A stretch of 64,000 bases of DNA from contig JAGYJF010000002.1 of NCBI GenBank assembly GCA_018402135.1, positions 372,001 to 436,000 on the forward strand. Reading direction: 5' to 3'. The stretch is from Flavobacteriaceae bacterium (GTDB lineage: Bacteria > Bacteroidota > Bacteroidia > Flavobacteriales > Flavobacteriaceae). The position numbers and the translations under genes were made by a program. The first letter of the stretch is position 1. Each line of letters opens with the position of its first letter. Shown here one piece after another: positions 35,026-44,279 of the stretch. A model generated the notes under the pieces. It was not told the DNA's origin. It did not search any database and saw only the letters and a list, made by a program, of their open reading frames with translations.

Positions 35026-36078
35026 TTATTGTAAACTCTTTAATATATAAATCAATTCATTATTTTCTACTTCAGTACCAACCGTAATCCGTAAACAATT
35101 TTCGCATAATGGTTGCGTGGTTCTGTTTCTAACTACAATTCCCTGCTTAATCAATTGGTCGTATCTTAAATTGGCATTATCCACCTTTACCAATAAAAAA
35201 TTAGCCTCCGAATCATAAACGGTCCGCACAAAGTTAATACTTTGCAATTCGGATTGAAGCGTTTTGCGTTCGGTTAAAATTCGAGATACTTCATTTTGCA
35301 CGACATTCAGATCATTTAACCTTATTAAAGCCTCATTTTGAGTGAGCTGATTTATATTATACGGTGGTTTAATTTTGTTCAGAACTGCAATTATCGCTGC
35401 AGAAGCATAACAAATACCCAATCTAATTCCAGCCAAACCGTAGGCTTTTGACAGCGTTTGGGTAATGATTAAATTAGGAAATTCCTCCAACCTACTCAGC
35501 CAACTTTCTTCTTTTGAAAAATCGACATAGGCTTCGTCTATTATCACGATTCCATTAAAATTATTTAGAAGTTTTTCAATTAATTCGGCATTAAAACTAT
35601 TGGCAGTTGGATTATTAGGCGAACAAAGGAAGACTAATTTGGTCTGGCTCCTTACCGCTTTCAAAATAGAATCTACTTTAGGTTGAAAATTTGAATCTAA
35701 TTCAATCTCCACATTTGTAACCGCATTTAAAACTGCCAAAACCGCATACATACCATATGTTGGTGGCAAGGTGATGATGTCATCTTGATTGGGCTCACAA
35801 AAAGCTCTAAAAATTAAGTCTAATACTTCATCGCTTCCGTTGCCTAGTAAAATTTGATTGGATGGAATATTATTAATTTCTGATAATCTAAACTTTAACC
35901 CACGTTGCTGTGGATCTGGATAGCGGTTGAGTCCGTTGTTAAAAGGATTTTCGTTGGCATCTATAAATACCATATTGTCTGGTATACCCTGAAATTCATC
36001 TCTTGCGGATGAATAGGGTTTGATGGACTTTATGTTTTCTCTCAAAAGACGCTCTAAGCTAAATTCTCCATTTTCCAT
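35026..36078 (-). CDS. hisC: Histidinol-phosphate aminotransferase
   Basis: This 350-residue PLP-dependent class II aminotransferase converts imidazole acetol phosphate and glutamate to histidinol phosphate. PLP-site features include GNGSDEVLDLIFRAF, SPNNPTAN, DEAYVDF and the Schiff-base lysine in TQTLSKAYGLAGIRLG. It begins 1 bp after the hisD stop, so these two are translationally coupled. The length is standard. Confidence 0.96.
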   Translation of the reverse strand: MENGEFSLERLLRENIKSIKPYSSARDEFQGIPDNMVFIDANENPFNNGLNRYPDPQQRGLKFRLSEINNIPSNQILLGNGSDEVLDLIFRAFCEPNQDDIITLPPTYGMYAVLAVLNAVTNVEIELDSNFQPKVDSILKAVRSQTKLVFLCSPNNPTANSFNAELIEKLLNNFNGIVIIDEAYVDFSKEESWLSRLEEFPNLIITQTLSKAYGLAGIRLGICYASAAIIAVLNKIKPPYNINQLTQNEALIRLNDLNVVQNEVSRILTERKTLQSELQSINFVRTVYDSEANFLLVKVDNANLRYDQLIKQGIVVRNRTTQPLCENCLRITVGTEVENNELIYILKSLQ

Positions 36079-36079
36079 G

Positions 36080-37402
36080 TTAATTCTGCAATTTTGATTT
36101 TGAGATTCCTGATTTCGCAGGAATTAGGTCATTTAATCGTAAAGTCACTGCATTCTTGTGCGCCTCTAAACCTTCAGCTGCTGCCATCAATTCAATGGCT
36201 GGACCAATATTTCTAATACCTTTTTCGCTTATCTTTTGGAAGGTGATACTTTTATTGAAACTATCGAGATTCACACCAGAATATGCCCTACTAAACCCAT
36301 TGGTTGGCAAGGTGTGGTTGGTGCCAGAGGCATAATCGCCAGCACTTTCGGGTGTATAATTGCCTATAAATACCGAGCCTGCATTGATGATTCCTTTCAC
36401 ATAAAAATCTTCATTTTTACAACAAATAATGAAATGCTCTGGAGCATAAACATTTATAAGCTGTAATGCAATGACATCATCTTCAACATAAATTAAACGT
36501 GAGTTTTCGATGGCTTTTACGGCGATAGCTTTCCTTGGCAATAGAGAAATTTGATTGTTGATTTCAACTTCAACAGCTTCAATTAAAACTTTTGATGTTG
36601 ACACTAAAATCACTTGACTATCAACACCGTGCTCGGCTTGACTTAATAAATCGGAAGCAACGTAAGCTGCATTGGCTGAATCGTCGGCAACCACTAACAA
36701 TTCACTTGGACCAGCTGGCATATCGATTGCTACGCCATATTTGGTAGCTAGTTGCTTAGCAACCGTTACAAACTGATTTCCAGGGCCAAATATTTTATAG
36801 ACCTGAGGAATAGATTCCGTTCCAAAAGTTAAGCCAGCTATGGCTTGAATACCACCAACTTTAATAATATTGGTTACGCCACAGAGTTGTGCGGCATATA
36901 AGATTTCATCGGCTAATTGCCCCTTTTTATCCGGTGGTGAGCATAATATAATATCCTCGCAGCCAGCAATATTAGCAGGAATGGCCAACATTAACACCGA
37001 AGAAAACAATGGTGCAGTACCGCCAGGAATGTACAAACCTACTTTTTGAATAGGCCTTTTTTCCTGCCAGCAATTAACGCCTGTCATCGTTTCAACTTCT
37101 ACTCTCTCTGTTTTTTGTGCTTTATGAAAAGCTTCGATGTTACGCTTAGCCAACTGAATAGCTTGTTTTAAATTTTCAGGAACCCTGGCGGAAGCAGCTT
37201 CAATTTCTGACTTGTTTACAATTTGGGTTTCTAATTCGACACCATCAAACATGGACGTATATTTCTTGATAGCTTTATCGCCCTGACGCTGTACATCTTT
37301 AAAAATTTGGTTAACTGTTTTCTCAATATTCTCAACTGTTTGAGTTGGGCGCTGTAATAGTTGATTCCAGCTTTTTATATCGGGGTTTATAATTTTCTGC
37401 AT
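36080..37402 (-). CDS. hisD: Histidinol dehydrogenase
   Basis: This 440-residue zinc enzyme oxidises histidinol to histidine in two NAD-dependent steps. The features LYIPGGTAPLFSSVLML, GPGNQFVTVAKQ, DMPAGPSELLVVADDSANA, LSQAEHGVDSQ and ESAGDYASGTNHTLPT are all present. The C-terminus is unusual: after LRLNDL it continues IPAKSGISKSKLQN, and the IPAKSGIS codons are a copy of the operon's ATTCCTG..CAGGAAT palindrome (36105-36124). The repeat therefore seems to have inserted at the 3' end of the gene and extended the protein. Confidence 0.97.
   Translation of the reverse strand: MQKIINPDIKSWNQLLQRPTQTVENIEKTVNQIFKDVQRQGDKAIKKYTSMFDGVELETQIVNKSEIEAASARVPENLKQAIQLAKRNIEAFHKAQKTERVEVETMTGVNCWQEKRPIQKVGLYIPGGTAPLFSSVLMLAIPANIAGCEDIILCSPPDKKGQLADEILYAAQLCGVTNIIKVGGIQAIAGLTFGTESIPQVYKIFGPGNQFVTVAKQLATKYGVAIDMPAGPSELLVVADDSANAAYVASDLLSQAEHGVDSQVILVSTSKVLIEAVEVEINNQISLLPRKAIAVKAIENSRLIYVEDDVIALQLINVYAPEHFIICCKNEDFYVKGIINAGSVFIGNYTPESAGDYASGTNHTLPTNGFSRAYSGVNLDSFNKSITFQKISEKGIRNIGPAIELMAAAEGLEAHKNAVTLRLNDLIPAKSGISKSKLQN
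36105..36124. repeat. REP-like palindrome inside the hisD coding sequence
   Basis: ATTCCTG-ATTTCG-CAGGAAT matches the spacer palindromes at 31131-31150 and 33006-33023. On the coding strand it is translated as IPAKSGI in the C-terminal tail of HisD. Confidence 0.8.
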
Positions 37403-37413
37403 TGTTATTGTTT

Positions 37414-38271
37414 TTAAAATACCATATTCTCAATTGGACAAACTAGAATACTTTCGGCTCCATTTGCTTTTAATTCATCTATAATTTCCCAAAACTCATT
37501 TTTGTTTATGACTGAATGTAATGAACTCCACCCTGTTTCGGCCAATGGTAAAACCGTTGGGCTTTTCATCCCAGGTAAAATATTGATGATTTTTTCAAGC
37601 TTATCGTTGGGTGCATTGAGCAAAATATAGCGTGACTGTCTGGCTTTTAAAACCGACTGCAGTCTAAATTGAAGTTTATTTAAGATGTCTTGTTGCTCAG
37701 GATTAATCTTTGGAGACACTGCTAAAACCGCTTGCGATTTCAAAAGTACTTCTACTTCTTTTAAATTGTTTTTAAACAAAGTGCTCCCACTAGAGACGAT
37801 GTCTACGATGGCATCCGCAAGTCCGATATTCGGTGCAATTTCTACCGAACCATTTATAATGTGAAGTTGTGCTGAAATATTGTTTTCTTTTAAAAACTGA
37901 TTAACTGTGTTGGGATATGATGTAGCAATACGCTTGTTGTTTAAGTCTTGTATACCCGAATATTTGACTGACTTTGGAATTGCTACAGAAACACGACATG
38001 TTGAAAATCCGAGTGGCTCAACAGTTTTAATCCCATTGCCCTTTTCAACCAAAACATTTTCACCAATAATGGCCGCATCAACAACGCCATCTGATAAATA
38101 CTGTGGAATATCGCCATTGCGAAGGTAGAATACTTCCAAAGGAAAGTTTCGTGCTGATGCTTTGAGTTGATCTTTTCCATTATCTATCGAAATTCCTATA
38201 TCATTAAGGATTTTCATAGAATCGTCATGAAGTCTACCTGATTTCTGTACTGCAATTTTCAATTTAGTCAT
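37414..38271 (-). CDS. hisG: ATP phosphoribosyltransferase, long form
   Basis: This 285-residue enzyme catalyses the first, committed step of histidine synthesis. The catalytic domains show KIAVQKSGRLHDDSMKIL, VEKGNGIKTVEPLGFSTCRVSVA and the PRPP-binding region IVDIVSSGSTLFKNN. The C-terminal 80 residues form the PII-like regulatory domain (ILPGMKSPTVLPLAETGWSSLHSVI) of the long, histidine-inhibited form, so no HisZ is needed. The gene is first in the operon, behind the leader peptide and terminator at 38364-38481. Confidence 0.97.
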   Translation of the reverse strand: MTKLKIAVQKSGRLHDDSMKILNDIGISIDNGKDQLKASARNFPLEVFYLRNGDIPQYLSDGVVDAAIIGENVLVEKGNGIKTVEPLGFSTCRVSVAIPKSVKYSGIQDLNNKRIATSYPNTVNQFLKENNISAQLHIINGSVEIAPNIGLADAIVDIVSSGSTLFKNNLKEVEVLLKSQAVLAVSPKINPEQQDILNKLQFRLQSVLKARQSRYILLNAPNDKLEKIINILPGMKSPTVLPLAETGWSSLHSVINKNEFWEIIDELKANGAESILVCPIENMVF

Positions 38272-38343
38272 TTTTAATAGCCCTTAAAACGGCTGATTTT
38301 TAATTAAACTTCAAGTTTTGTTTGAGTTATTTGACTTTCGAGG

Positions 38344-38361
38344 TTCCTGCTTTCGCAAGAA
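38344..38361. repeat. Degenerate REP-like palindrome between attenuator and hisG
   Basis: TTCCTGC-TTTC-GCAAGAA has one mismatch. It belongs to the same family as the other his-operon palindromes and directly abuts the terminator. Confidence 0.55.
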
Positions 38362-38363
38362 TG

Positions 38364-38399
38364 AAAAAACCCCGAAAGAATAATTCAAACGGGGTTTTT
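38364..38399 (-). terminator. his attenuator terminator
   Basis: On the minus strand AAAAACCCCG (38399-38390) pairs with CGGGGTTTTT (38374-38365), followed by T at 38364. It lies 26 bases after the leader-peptide stop and 93 bases before hisG, the correct place for an attenuator. Confidence 0.88.
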
Positions 38400-38424
38400 A
38401 CAATTATGTATAATCAATACATCA

Positions 38425-38481
38425 CTACCTCGCCTGAATGCCAGTATGAAAATGGTGATGATGTAATTGAATTCTTTTCAT
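38425..38481 (-). CDS. hisL: his operon leader peptide
   Basis: This is an 18-codon open frame, MKRIQLHHHHFHTGIQAR, read on the minus strand from ATG 38481-38479 to TAG 38427-38425. Five of six consecutive codons (residues 7-12) are His. It lies between a well-formed promoter (38499-38531) and a terminator (38364-38399) directly upstream of hisG. It closely resembles the enterobacterial HisL logic: ribosomes stall at His codons when charged tRNA-His is scarce, and this alters leader folding to prevent termination. The peptide itself likely has no function. The anti-terminator pairing is not obvious; GCGAGGT near the stop could pair weakly with the terminator's ACCCCG arm. Confidence 0.9.
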   Translation of the reverse strand: MKRIQLHHHHFHTGIQAR

Positions 38482-38498
38482 TTTTGTATTTTAATAAA

Positions 38499-38531
38499 CA
38501 AAGATTCAGAAATTATGTGATTAATTCCAAA
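38499..38531 (-). promoter_or_regulatory. his operon promoter
   Basis: On the minus strand a -33 TTTG (38531-38528) and a -7 AATCTTTG (38506-38499; one mismatch to TAnnTTTG) are separated by 21 bases. The leader peptide ATG follows 17 bases after the -7 box, giving a very short 5' untranslated region. Confidence 0.6.
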
Positions 38532-38558
38532 CTTTATAACGTTAAAATTTTATTAAGC

Positions 38559-39374
38559 TTACTGATTGCCCAAGATTATTGGTAAGCCACTTTCGCCAGA
38601 TCCAATTACTACTACTTTCGCGTTTGGTGATTTAGACAATTCTAAAGTTGCAGAAATACCTTTTTCTTGTAGAATTTTATCTGTAAGTGAGGCGCTTAAA
38701 ATACGGTTGGCCGTAGCTTTACCTTCAGCATCAATACGCTGTCTTTCGGCTTCTTGTTCTGCTTTTTGAAGTCTAAATTCATATTCTAAAGCTTCTTGTT
38801 CTTGGCTTAATTTACGTTCAATGGCTTCTTTAATAGTTGGCGGTAACGTTACATCTCTTACTAAAACTTCATTAAGCTGAATAAATTGACCTTCCAAAAG
38901 TTTGTTGGTCTCCGTAAAAATCTCGGTTTGAATAGCATCACGCTTACTAGAATACAATTGTTCTGGCGTATATCGTCCTACAACACTTCTTGAAGCTGAG
39001 CGAATGGCTGGTATTAAAACACGTTGCACGTAAGCTTCACCTTTATCTTGATGTAGTTTTCCTAAACTTTCAAACTGTGGTTGAAACCAAATAGAGGTAT
39101 CAATTTTAATATCCAAACCGTTTGATGATAACGCTCTAATAGGCTCAGATAATTCTTGTTGTCTTACTTCATAAATAAAGACCTTATTCCATGGAGCCAC
39201 AATATGAAAACCTTCACCCATTGGCATTTCTTCGGTCACCACACCACCGCTAAAAGTTTTAAATAAAACACCTGCTTGACCTGAACCAATGTTCACAGCC
39301 GACTTTGCAAGTACGATAATCAGGACAATAATTGCAATAATGCCCGGTAATGCTATTTTAGGTAATCTTTCCAT
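38559..39374 (-). CDS. Prohibitin-family (SPFH domain) protein
   Basis: This 271-residue protein has an N-terminal membrane anchor (LPGIIAIIVLIIVLAKSAV, residues 9-27) and an SPFH/band-7 domain (GSGQAGVLFKTFSGGVVTEEM), with a coiled-coil region rich in Glu, Gln and Arg (RKLSQEQEALEYEFRLQKAE). Bacterial prohibitins or flotillin-like proteins form large rings in the inner membrane and shield membrane proteases. It is encoded 10 bp after the von Willebrand A protein gene. Function here is inferred. Confidence 0.9.
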   Translation of the reverse strand: MERLPKIALPGIIAIIVLIIVLAKSAVNIGSGQAGVLFKTFSGGVVTEEMPMGEGFHIVAPWNKVFIYEVRQQELSEPIRALSSNGLDIKIDTSIWFQPQFESLGKLHQDKGEAYVQRVLIPAIRSASRSVVGRYTPEQLYSSKRDAIQTEIFTETNKLLEGQFIQLNEVLVRDVTLPPTIKEAIERKLSQEQEALEYEFRLQKAEQEAERQRIDAEGKATANRILSASLTDKILQEKGISATLELSKSPNAKVVVIGSGESGLPIILGNQ

Positions 39375-39384
39375 AAATTGTTAT

Positions 39385-41418
39385 TTAAATTAATCCGTTA
39401 TATTTTCTAATAAACCACTCTAAACCTAATGTCAAGGCTAACAAACCCAACAAAAATTTAAAGTCCAACAAAGGTACGATATTTTTGCTGCTTTTCTGTA
39501 CTGTTTTATATCGGGAATCGTTAAGTAAATCATAAACCAAGTCATCAAGCGTATCTATAAAATGGGTTTTTCCGCCGCTTTGCTTCGATATCGATTGTAA
39601 TTTTGAAAGATTTGGATTTAAAAGTTGTGCTTCTACGTTGTAATCCAATATCTTGATATTACCAGATTTTGAAATATTCTCTTTAGTTTCGGAAATGGTG
39701 AAACTATAGTCGCCCGACGGTAGATTATTTAAATCTACTTCGTATTTGTTTCCATTTAACAATAGTGGATAGTTTATTTCTTCTTCAGTTTCTTGATTTT
39801 TAAGAGAAATGTTTAGTTGCGCATTACTTTCAAACTCATAATTTTTATTGAAAAATTGTGCTGTGATCATTACATCGTCGCTTCCATTGTAAAAGGTTCG
39901 AAAATCGATATTCAACCTTGTACGTTGCTTATTTGAACTGAGATATTGAATCAGTTTACCCATAAAATTATCAAAATCGACAAACGATTGATTATCTAAA
40001 TAACTCTGAGCGCGCCACTTCCAAATATCTTCTCCCAAAAGCACAGCTGCACGTTTGTTGTTGATTTCTATAGTTGCGAGTAATGCTTCCTCGGTTTCAA
40101 AACCATTAATAACTTTATAAAGTAAAATATCATGCGGAACCTTAAAGACACATTCACCAAACTCCGATTGTAAAGGTGGAAATGCATTAAAATCTAAATC
40201 GTCTACTATAAAATTTCCATAACCAGTATTAAGTGTTGTTTGATAATTTTCGTATTGATTTGTAATGGTTTGGGTGAAGTAATCCTGTAAATCATTCAAG
40301 GCGCGCCAATCGGTTTGCTTTCCCCCAATAATAAACAAATTTTGATCCAAACGATTTAAAATTTCAAGTATAGACTTAAAGTTATTGTTGGGTTGATATA
40401 AAATAAATAATTGAAAATCATTTACTTTAGAAATAGCATCTTGAATATTTAAAATTGTGGCTGAGCGCTGTTCGTTGGTTTCAATACTTTTTTTGAGCAT
40501 ACCTAAATCTGGATGCACAATTTCGGAAACGATGGCCACATTAGATTTTTCGTCAACCACTTCAACAGCGAAATTATTGACATTGTTAGTTATATTTTTC
40601 TCATCTACCATTGGCAGCACTTCAACCTTATAAGTTTTAAGTCCAACGCTCTCAGCAAGCATGGTAGTATTGATTACTTTTGAGCTGTTTTCTGGACTAA
40701 ATTGTAAGTTTTCAGAAAAGATAGTTGTGTTGCCCGAAGTAATTTTTATTTGAGAATTCACAGTTTCTTTTCCTTCGTAAACAGCAATGATTTCAACCGG
40801 AAATCTATTTTTTAAAAAGGCGTAACGGTTAACGTTTAGCTGCTGAATTTTTAAATCGTTGTACTGAATGGTATCGCCCAAAACAATCGGATAAATAGGT
40901 TGTTTTTTTATGGCTGAAATATACTGATAATCGGTTCCGTAGGTCTGATTCCCGTCGGTTAAAACTACAAAAGCCGTATTGCTTTCGCGATAGATATCAT
41001 GAAGATTCCCAATAGCTTTAGAAATGTTTGATTGTCCGCTCGAAAAATTAAGGCTGTCTAGCTTATTTAATTCAGCGTCAAACTTAAAGGTTTCAATATT
41101 GAATCGGTTATTCAATTCAGTGTTATTTTTTAAAGCATTAAATGATTGTTGCGCAGCTACAGCTTGGTTTAAAAACGAAATTGACTCTGAATTATCGACT
41201 GCGATTACTAAAGTCGGTTTTTCGTTGAAATAAGTAACATTTTCGAACTTTGGATTGATGAGTAACAGCAATAAAGTTAGTACTGTTACAAATCGCAAAA
41301 CCGCCAGCATCGTGCCTAGTTTTTTATTTAGTTTTGACCTAAGTCTATATTGAAAAAGCGCTATAAATAGCGCTAATACAATTGATAGTATGATATAAAC
41401 TATGGTGAGGTTAGTCAT
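39385..41418 (-). CDS. Membrane-anchored von Willebrand A-like protein
   Basis: This 677-residue protein starts with two membrane helices (residues 4-24 and 35-55). A VWA-type domain follows with the MIDAS motif DNSES (Asp75-x-Ser-x-Ser) and the VVLTDGNQTYG segment. A long beta-rich middle with Ig-like character follows, and the C-terminus has a last hydrophobic segment (LLDFKFLLGLLALTLGLEWFI) and a basic tail. The plan resembles Bacteroidota BatA/aerotolerance-type or VWA-envelope proteins. It probably works in the inner membrane with the large domain in the periplasm; the partner is unknown, though the prohibitin gene is next in the unit. Confidence 0.8.
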   Translation of the reverse strand: MTNLTIVYIILSIVLALFIALFQYRLRSKLNKKLGTMLAVLRFVTVLTLLLLLINPKFENVTYFNEKPTLVIAVDNSESISFLNQAVAAQQSFNALKNNTELNNRFNIETFKFDAELNKLDSLNFSSGQSNISKAIGNLHDIYRESNTAFVVLTDGNQTYGTDYQYISAIKKQPIYPIVLGDTIQYNDLKIQQLNVNRYAFLKNRFPVEIIAVYEGKETVNSQIKITSGNTTIFSENLQFSPENSSKVINTTMLAESVGLKTYKVEVLPMVDEKNITNNVNNFAVEVVDEKSNVAIVSEIVHPDLGMLKKSIETNEQRSATILNIQDAISKVNDFQLFILYQPNNNFKSILEILNRLDQNLFIIGGKQTDWRALNDLQDYFTQTITNQYENYQTTLNTGYGNFIVDDLDFNAFPPLQSEFGECVFKVPHDILLYKVINGFETEEALLATIEINNKRAAVLLGEDIWKWRAQSYLDNQSFVDFDNFMGKLIQYLSSNKQRTRLNIDFRTFYNGSDDVMITAQFFNKNYEFESNAQLNISLKNQETEEEINYPLLLNGNKYEVDLNNLPSGDYSFTISETKENISKSGNIKILDYNVEAQLLNPNLSKLQSISKQSGGKTHFIDTLDDLVYDLLNDSRYKTVQKSSKNIVPLLDFKFLLGLLALTLGLEWFIRKYNGLI

Positions 41419-41448
41419 AAAAAACTCCGGTTTGCTGTTTGTGAAAAA

Positions 41449-42195
41449 TTAAGTTAACATGCCACCATCAACATTGAGTGTTTGCCCTGTTACATAAGCA
41501 CTCATATCACTTGCTAAAAACACACACGCATTGGCGATATCCTCTGGTGTACCTCCGCGTTTTAATGGAATAGCATCTCTCCACCCTTTCACAGTATTTT
41601 CGTCTAATTTAGCCGTCATTTCAGTTTCGATAAAACCAGGAGCAATCACATTACTCCTTATGTTTCTAGAGCCTAGCTCTAAAGCTACCGATTTTGAAAA
41701 CCCAATAATGCCAGCTTTAGAGGCGGCATAATTAGTTTGACCGGCGTTACCTTTCACACCAACCACCGAACTCATATTGATGATGGAACCTTTGCGTTGT
41801 TTTAGCATCGTGCGTTGCACAGCTTTGGTCATATTAAATACTGATTTTAAATTGACTTCTATTACTTTGTCAAAATCCTCTTCACCCATACGCATGAGTA
41901 AATTATCTTTGGTAATGCCCGCGTTGTTAACTAAAATATCGATACTGCCGAATTCGGCCAAAACATCCTCGGCGAGTTGTTGGGATTCAACAAAATTGGA
42001 AGCGTCACTTTTATAACCTTTAGCTTTAACTCCTAAAGCAGTTAATTCCTTTTCCAGTTCTAAAGCAGCTTCTGATGATGAACTATAAGTAAAGGCAACA
42101 TTAGCGCCATGTTGCGCGAATACTTGCGCGATACCTTTACCAATACCACGACTTGCTCCCGTGATGATGGCATTTTTTCCTTCAAGTAATTTCAT
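41449..42195 (-). CDS. fabG: 3-oxoacyl-ACP reductase
   Basis: This 248-residue classical SDR has TGASRGIGKGIAQVF, NNAG, SSVVG and the catalytic YAASKAG motif, with the C-terminal YVTGQTLNVDGGML typical of FabG. It reduces 3-ketoacyl-ACP with NADPH in fatty acid elongation. The catalytic tetrad is complete, in contrast to the atypical SDR at 9802-10566. It is likely co-transcribed with the VWA gene (30-bp gap) but separated from sucD by a terminator. Confidence 0.94.
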   Translation of the reverse strand: MKLLEGKNAIITGASRGIGKGIAQVFAQHGANVAFTYSSSSEAALELEKELTALGVKAKGYKSDASNFVESQQLAEDVLAEFGSIDILVNNAGITKDNLLMRMGEEDFDKVIEVNLKSVFNMTKAVQRTMLKQRKGSIINMSSVVGVKGNAGQTNYAASKAGIIGFSKSVALELGSRNIRSNVIAPGFIETEMTAKLDENTVKGWRDAIPLKRGGTPEDIANACVFLASDMSAYVTGQTLNVDGGMLT

Positions 42196-42300
42196 AAAAA
42201 CAGATTGTTATTTATTAATTGATATATGATAGGTTTGTTGTTTTACAAAGTAGTTGATTGTAAAGCGTAAATATAATTAAACCTTTAAAGTAAATTAATT

Positions 42301-42349
42301 AAAAACCTCACAAATTTACCAGTTTTATTGGCAAAAGTGCGAGGTTTTT
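42301..42349 (-). terminator. sucD terminator
   Basis: On the minus strand AAAAACCTC (42349-42341) pairs with GAGGTTTTT (42309-42301). A smaller TTTGCC/GGTAAA pairing lies inside. It separates sucD from fabG. Confidence 0.75.
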
Positions 42350-42365
42350 AAACACTAAAATTAAA

Positions 42366-43238
42366 TTAACCCATTACCTGGGCTACTTTTTTTCCTATTT
42401 CTGCTGGCGAATCCACAACATGAATTCCGCAATCGCGCATAATTTTTTTCTTAGCCTGAGCTGTGTCGTCACTGCCACCAACAATAGCACCTGCGTGTCC
42501 CATGGTACGGCCTGCTGGAGCAGTTTCGCCTGCAATAAAACCAACGATAGGTTTTTTACTACCACTTTCTTTGTACCAACGTGCAGCATCGGCTTCTAAC
42601 TGACCACCGATTTCGCCAATCATCACAACACATTCTGTTTCAGGATCGTTGATTAACAATTCAACCGCTTCTTTAGTAGTAGTTCCAATAATTGGGTCAC
42701 CACCAATACCTATAGCTGTGGTTATACCCAATCCTTGTTTTACAACTTGGTCAGCAGCTTCGTAGGTTAAGGTTCCGGATTTTGAAACAATACCAACAGT
42801 TCCTTTTTTGAAAACAAAACCTGGCATGATCCCAACTTTTGCTTCTCCAGGCGTGATTACTCCTGGACAATTTGGACCTATTAATCGACAATTTTTATTT
42901 TTTATATAATTTGAGGCTGTAATCATATCCGCAACGGGGATACCTTCGGTTATAGTAATAATAACTTTTATTCCGGCATCGGCAGCTTCCATAATGGCAT
43001 CGGCAGCAAATGCTGGTGGTACAAAAATAATAGTTGTATCGGCGCCTACTTCGTTTACAGCGTCTAAAACCGTGTTAAAAACTGGTTTATCTAAATGAGT
43101 TTGACCACCTTTTCCAGGAGTTACACCACCCACAACATTGGTACCGTACTCTATCATTTGGCTGGCATGAAAGGTACCTTCACTACCTGTAAAACCTTGC
43201 ACAATTATTTTTGAATCTTTATTTACTAAAACGCTCAT
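42366..43238 (-). CDS. sucD: Succinyl-CoA ligase, alpha subunit
   Basis: This 290-residue TCA-cycle enzyme subunit binds CoA and carries the phosphohistidine. The CoA-binding motif is [20 protein letters not shown], and the phosphorylated His is in [11 protein letters not shown] near residue 248. The beta subunit gene sucC is not adjacent, which is common in Flavobacteriia. A terminator follows, so the gene appears to be an independent unit. Confidence 0.97.
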   Translation of the reverse strand: MSVLVNKDSKIIVQGFTGSEGTFHASQMIEYGTNVVGGVTPGKGGQTHLDKPVFNTVLDAVNEVGADTTIIFVPPAFAADAIMEAADAGIKVIITITEGIPVADMITASNYIKNKNCRLIGPNCPGVITPGEAKVGIMPGFVFKKGTVGIVSKSGTLTYEAADQVVKQGLGITTAIGIGGDPIIGTTTKEAVELLINDPETECVVMIGEIGGQLEADAARWYKESGSKKPIVGFIAGETAPAGRTMGHAGAIVGGSDDTAQAKKKIMRDCGIHVVDSPAEIGKKVAQVMG

Positions 43239-43337
43239 CGATTATGATTTTTATGTGTTTAAAAACTGATGCAAAAGTAAGTCTTACAAGCTACAATTTA
43301 AAATGAAAGCGATACTTTTATTAATAAATTATCTATG

Positions 43338-44279
43338 TTATTCAGTCTTATTTTTTAACTGTTCTAAAATTTTTGGAATTTGTTTGATCGATGCCAATTG
43401 TTTGAGTTTTGCTCTTGACTCTTCTACCGGGTTACCGTAATAGGTTTTGCCACCTTCTAAAGATTTACTTACACCCGATTGACCTAAAATAACAGCTTTT
43501 GAGCCGATGGTGATACCACTTGTAAATCCAGCCTGACCCCAAATAGTGACCTCATCTTCAACAATTACACAACCGGCAATTCCTGTTTGCGAGGCAATCA
43601 GGCATTTTTTACCTATAATGGTATCATGACCAACTTGAATTTGATTGTCTAATTTACTGCCTTCCTTTATGGTTGTACTCGCCGTCACGCCACGATCTAT
43701 AGTGCATAAAGCACCAATATCGACATGATTTTCGATCACCACATTACCGGCTGATTTAAGCTGGTCAAAGCCTTCAGGACGCTTTTTATAGTAGAATGCG
43801 CTAGCGCCTAAAACAGTTCCAGCATGAATAGTAACATAATCGCCGATAATGGTGTCATCATAAATACTGACATTAGAATGAATAAGGCAGTGTTTACCAA
43901 TTTGAACATTATTACCAATAAAACAATTAGGTTGAATAACAGTATGCTCGCCTATTTTAGCTGACGCTGAAATGGCCGACGTTGCAGCAATGAAAGGTTT
44001 AAAATATTGGGTGAGTTTATTGAAATCTCTAAAAGGATCATCGCTAATTAATAAAGCTTTTCCTTTCGGACACTCAACCTCTTTGTTTATTAACACAATA
44101 GTTGCCGCCGATTGCAATGCTTTATCGTAATATTTTGTATGGTCAACAAATACAATGTCACCTGGTTGAACCACGTGAATTTCGTTCATTCCTAAAACAG
44201 GAAAATCATCAGGGCCTACAAATGGACATCCAATAATTTCGGCAATTTGTTTTAAAGCATATGGCTGTGGAAACTTCAT
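43338..44279 (-). CDS. LpxD-family acyltransferase, second paralogue
   Basis: This 313-residue protein has an LpxD-like N-terminal domain (HVVQPGDIVFVDHTKYYDKAL) and a left-handed beta-helix of hexapeptide repeats (IGEHTVIQPNCFIGNNVQIGKHC and onward). It lacks part of the canonical LpxD end. The true LpxD is encoded 3 kb upstream in the same cluster. The paralogue probably acylates a UDP-sugar with a different acyl chain or sugar; O- versus N-acyl specificity is not clear. It starts 1 bp inside the efp stop (TAATG), so translation is coupled. Confidence 0.85.
   Translation of the reverse strand: MKFPQPYALKQIAEIIGCPFVGPDDFPVLGMNEIHVVQPGDIVFVDHTKYYDKALQSAATIVLINKEVECPKGKALLISDDPFRDFNKLTQYFKPFIAATSAISASAKIGEHTVIQPNCFIGNNVQIGKHCLIHSNVSIYDDTIIGDYVTIHAGTVLGASAFYYKKRPEGFDQLKSAGNVVIENHVDIGALCTIDRGVTASTTIKEGSKLDNQIQVGHDTIIGKKCLIASQTGIAGCVIVEDEVTIWGQAGFTSGITIGSKAVILGQSGVSKSLEGGKTYYGNPVEESRAKLKQLASIKQIPKILEQLKNKTE

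Noticed and set aside
38322-38585. An 87-residue plus-strand open frame in the his leader region
   Set aside because: It lies opposite the promoter, leader peptide and terminator of the his operon and has no recognisable protein features.
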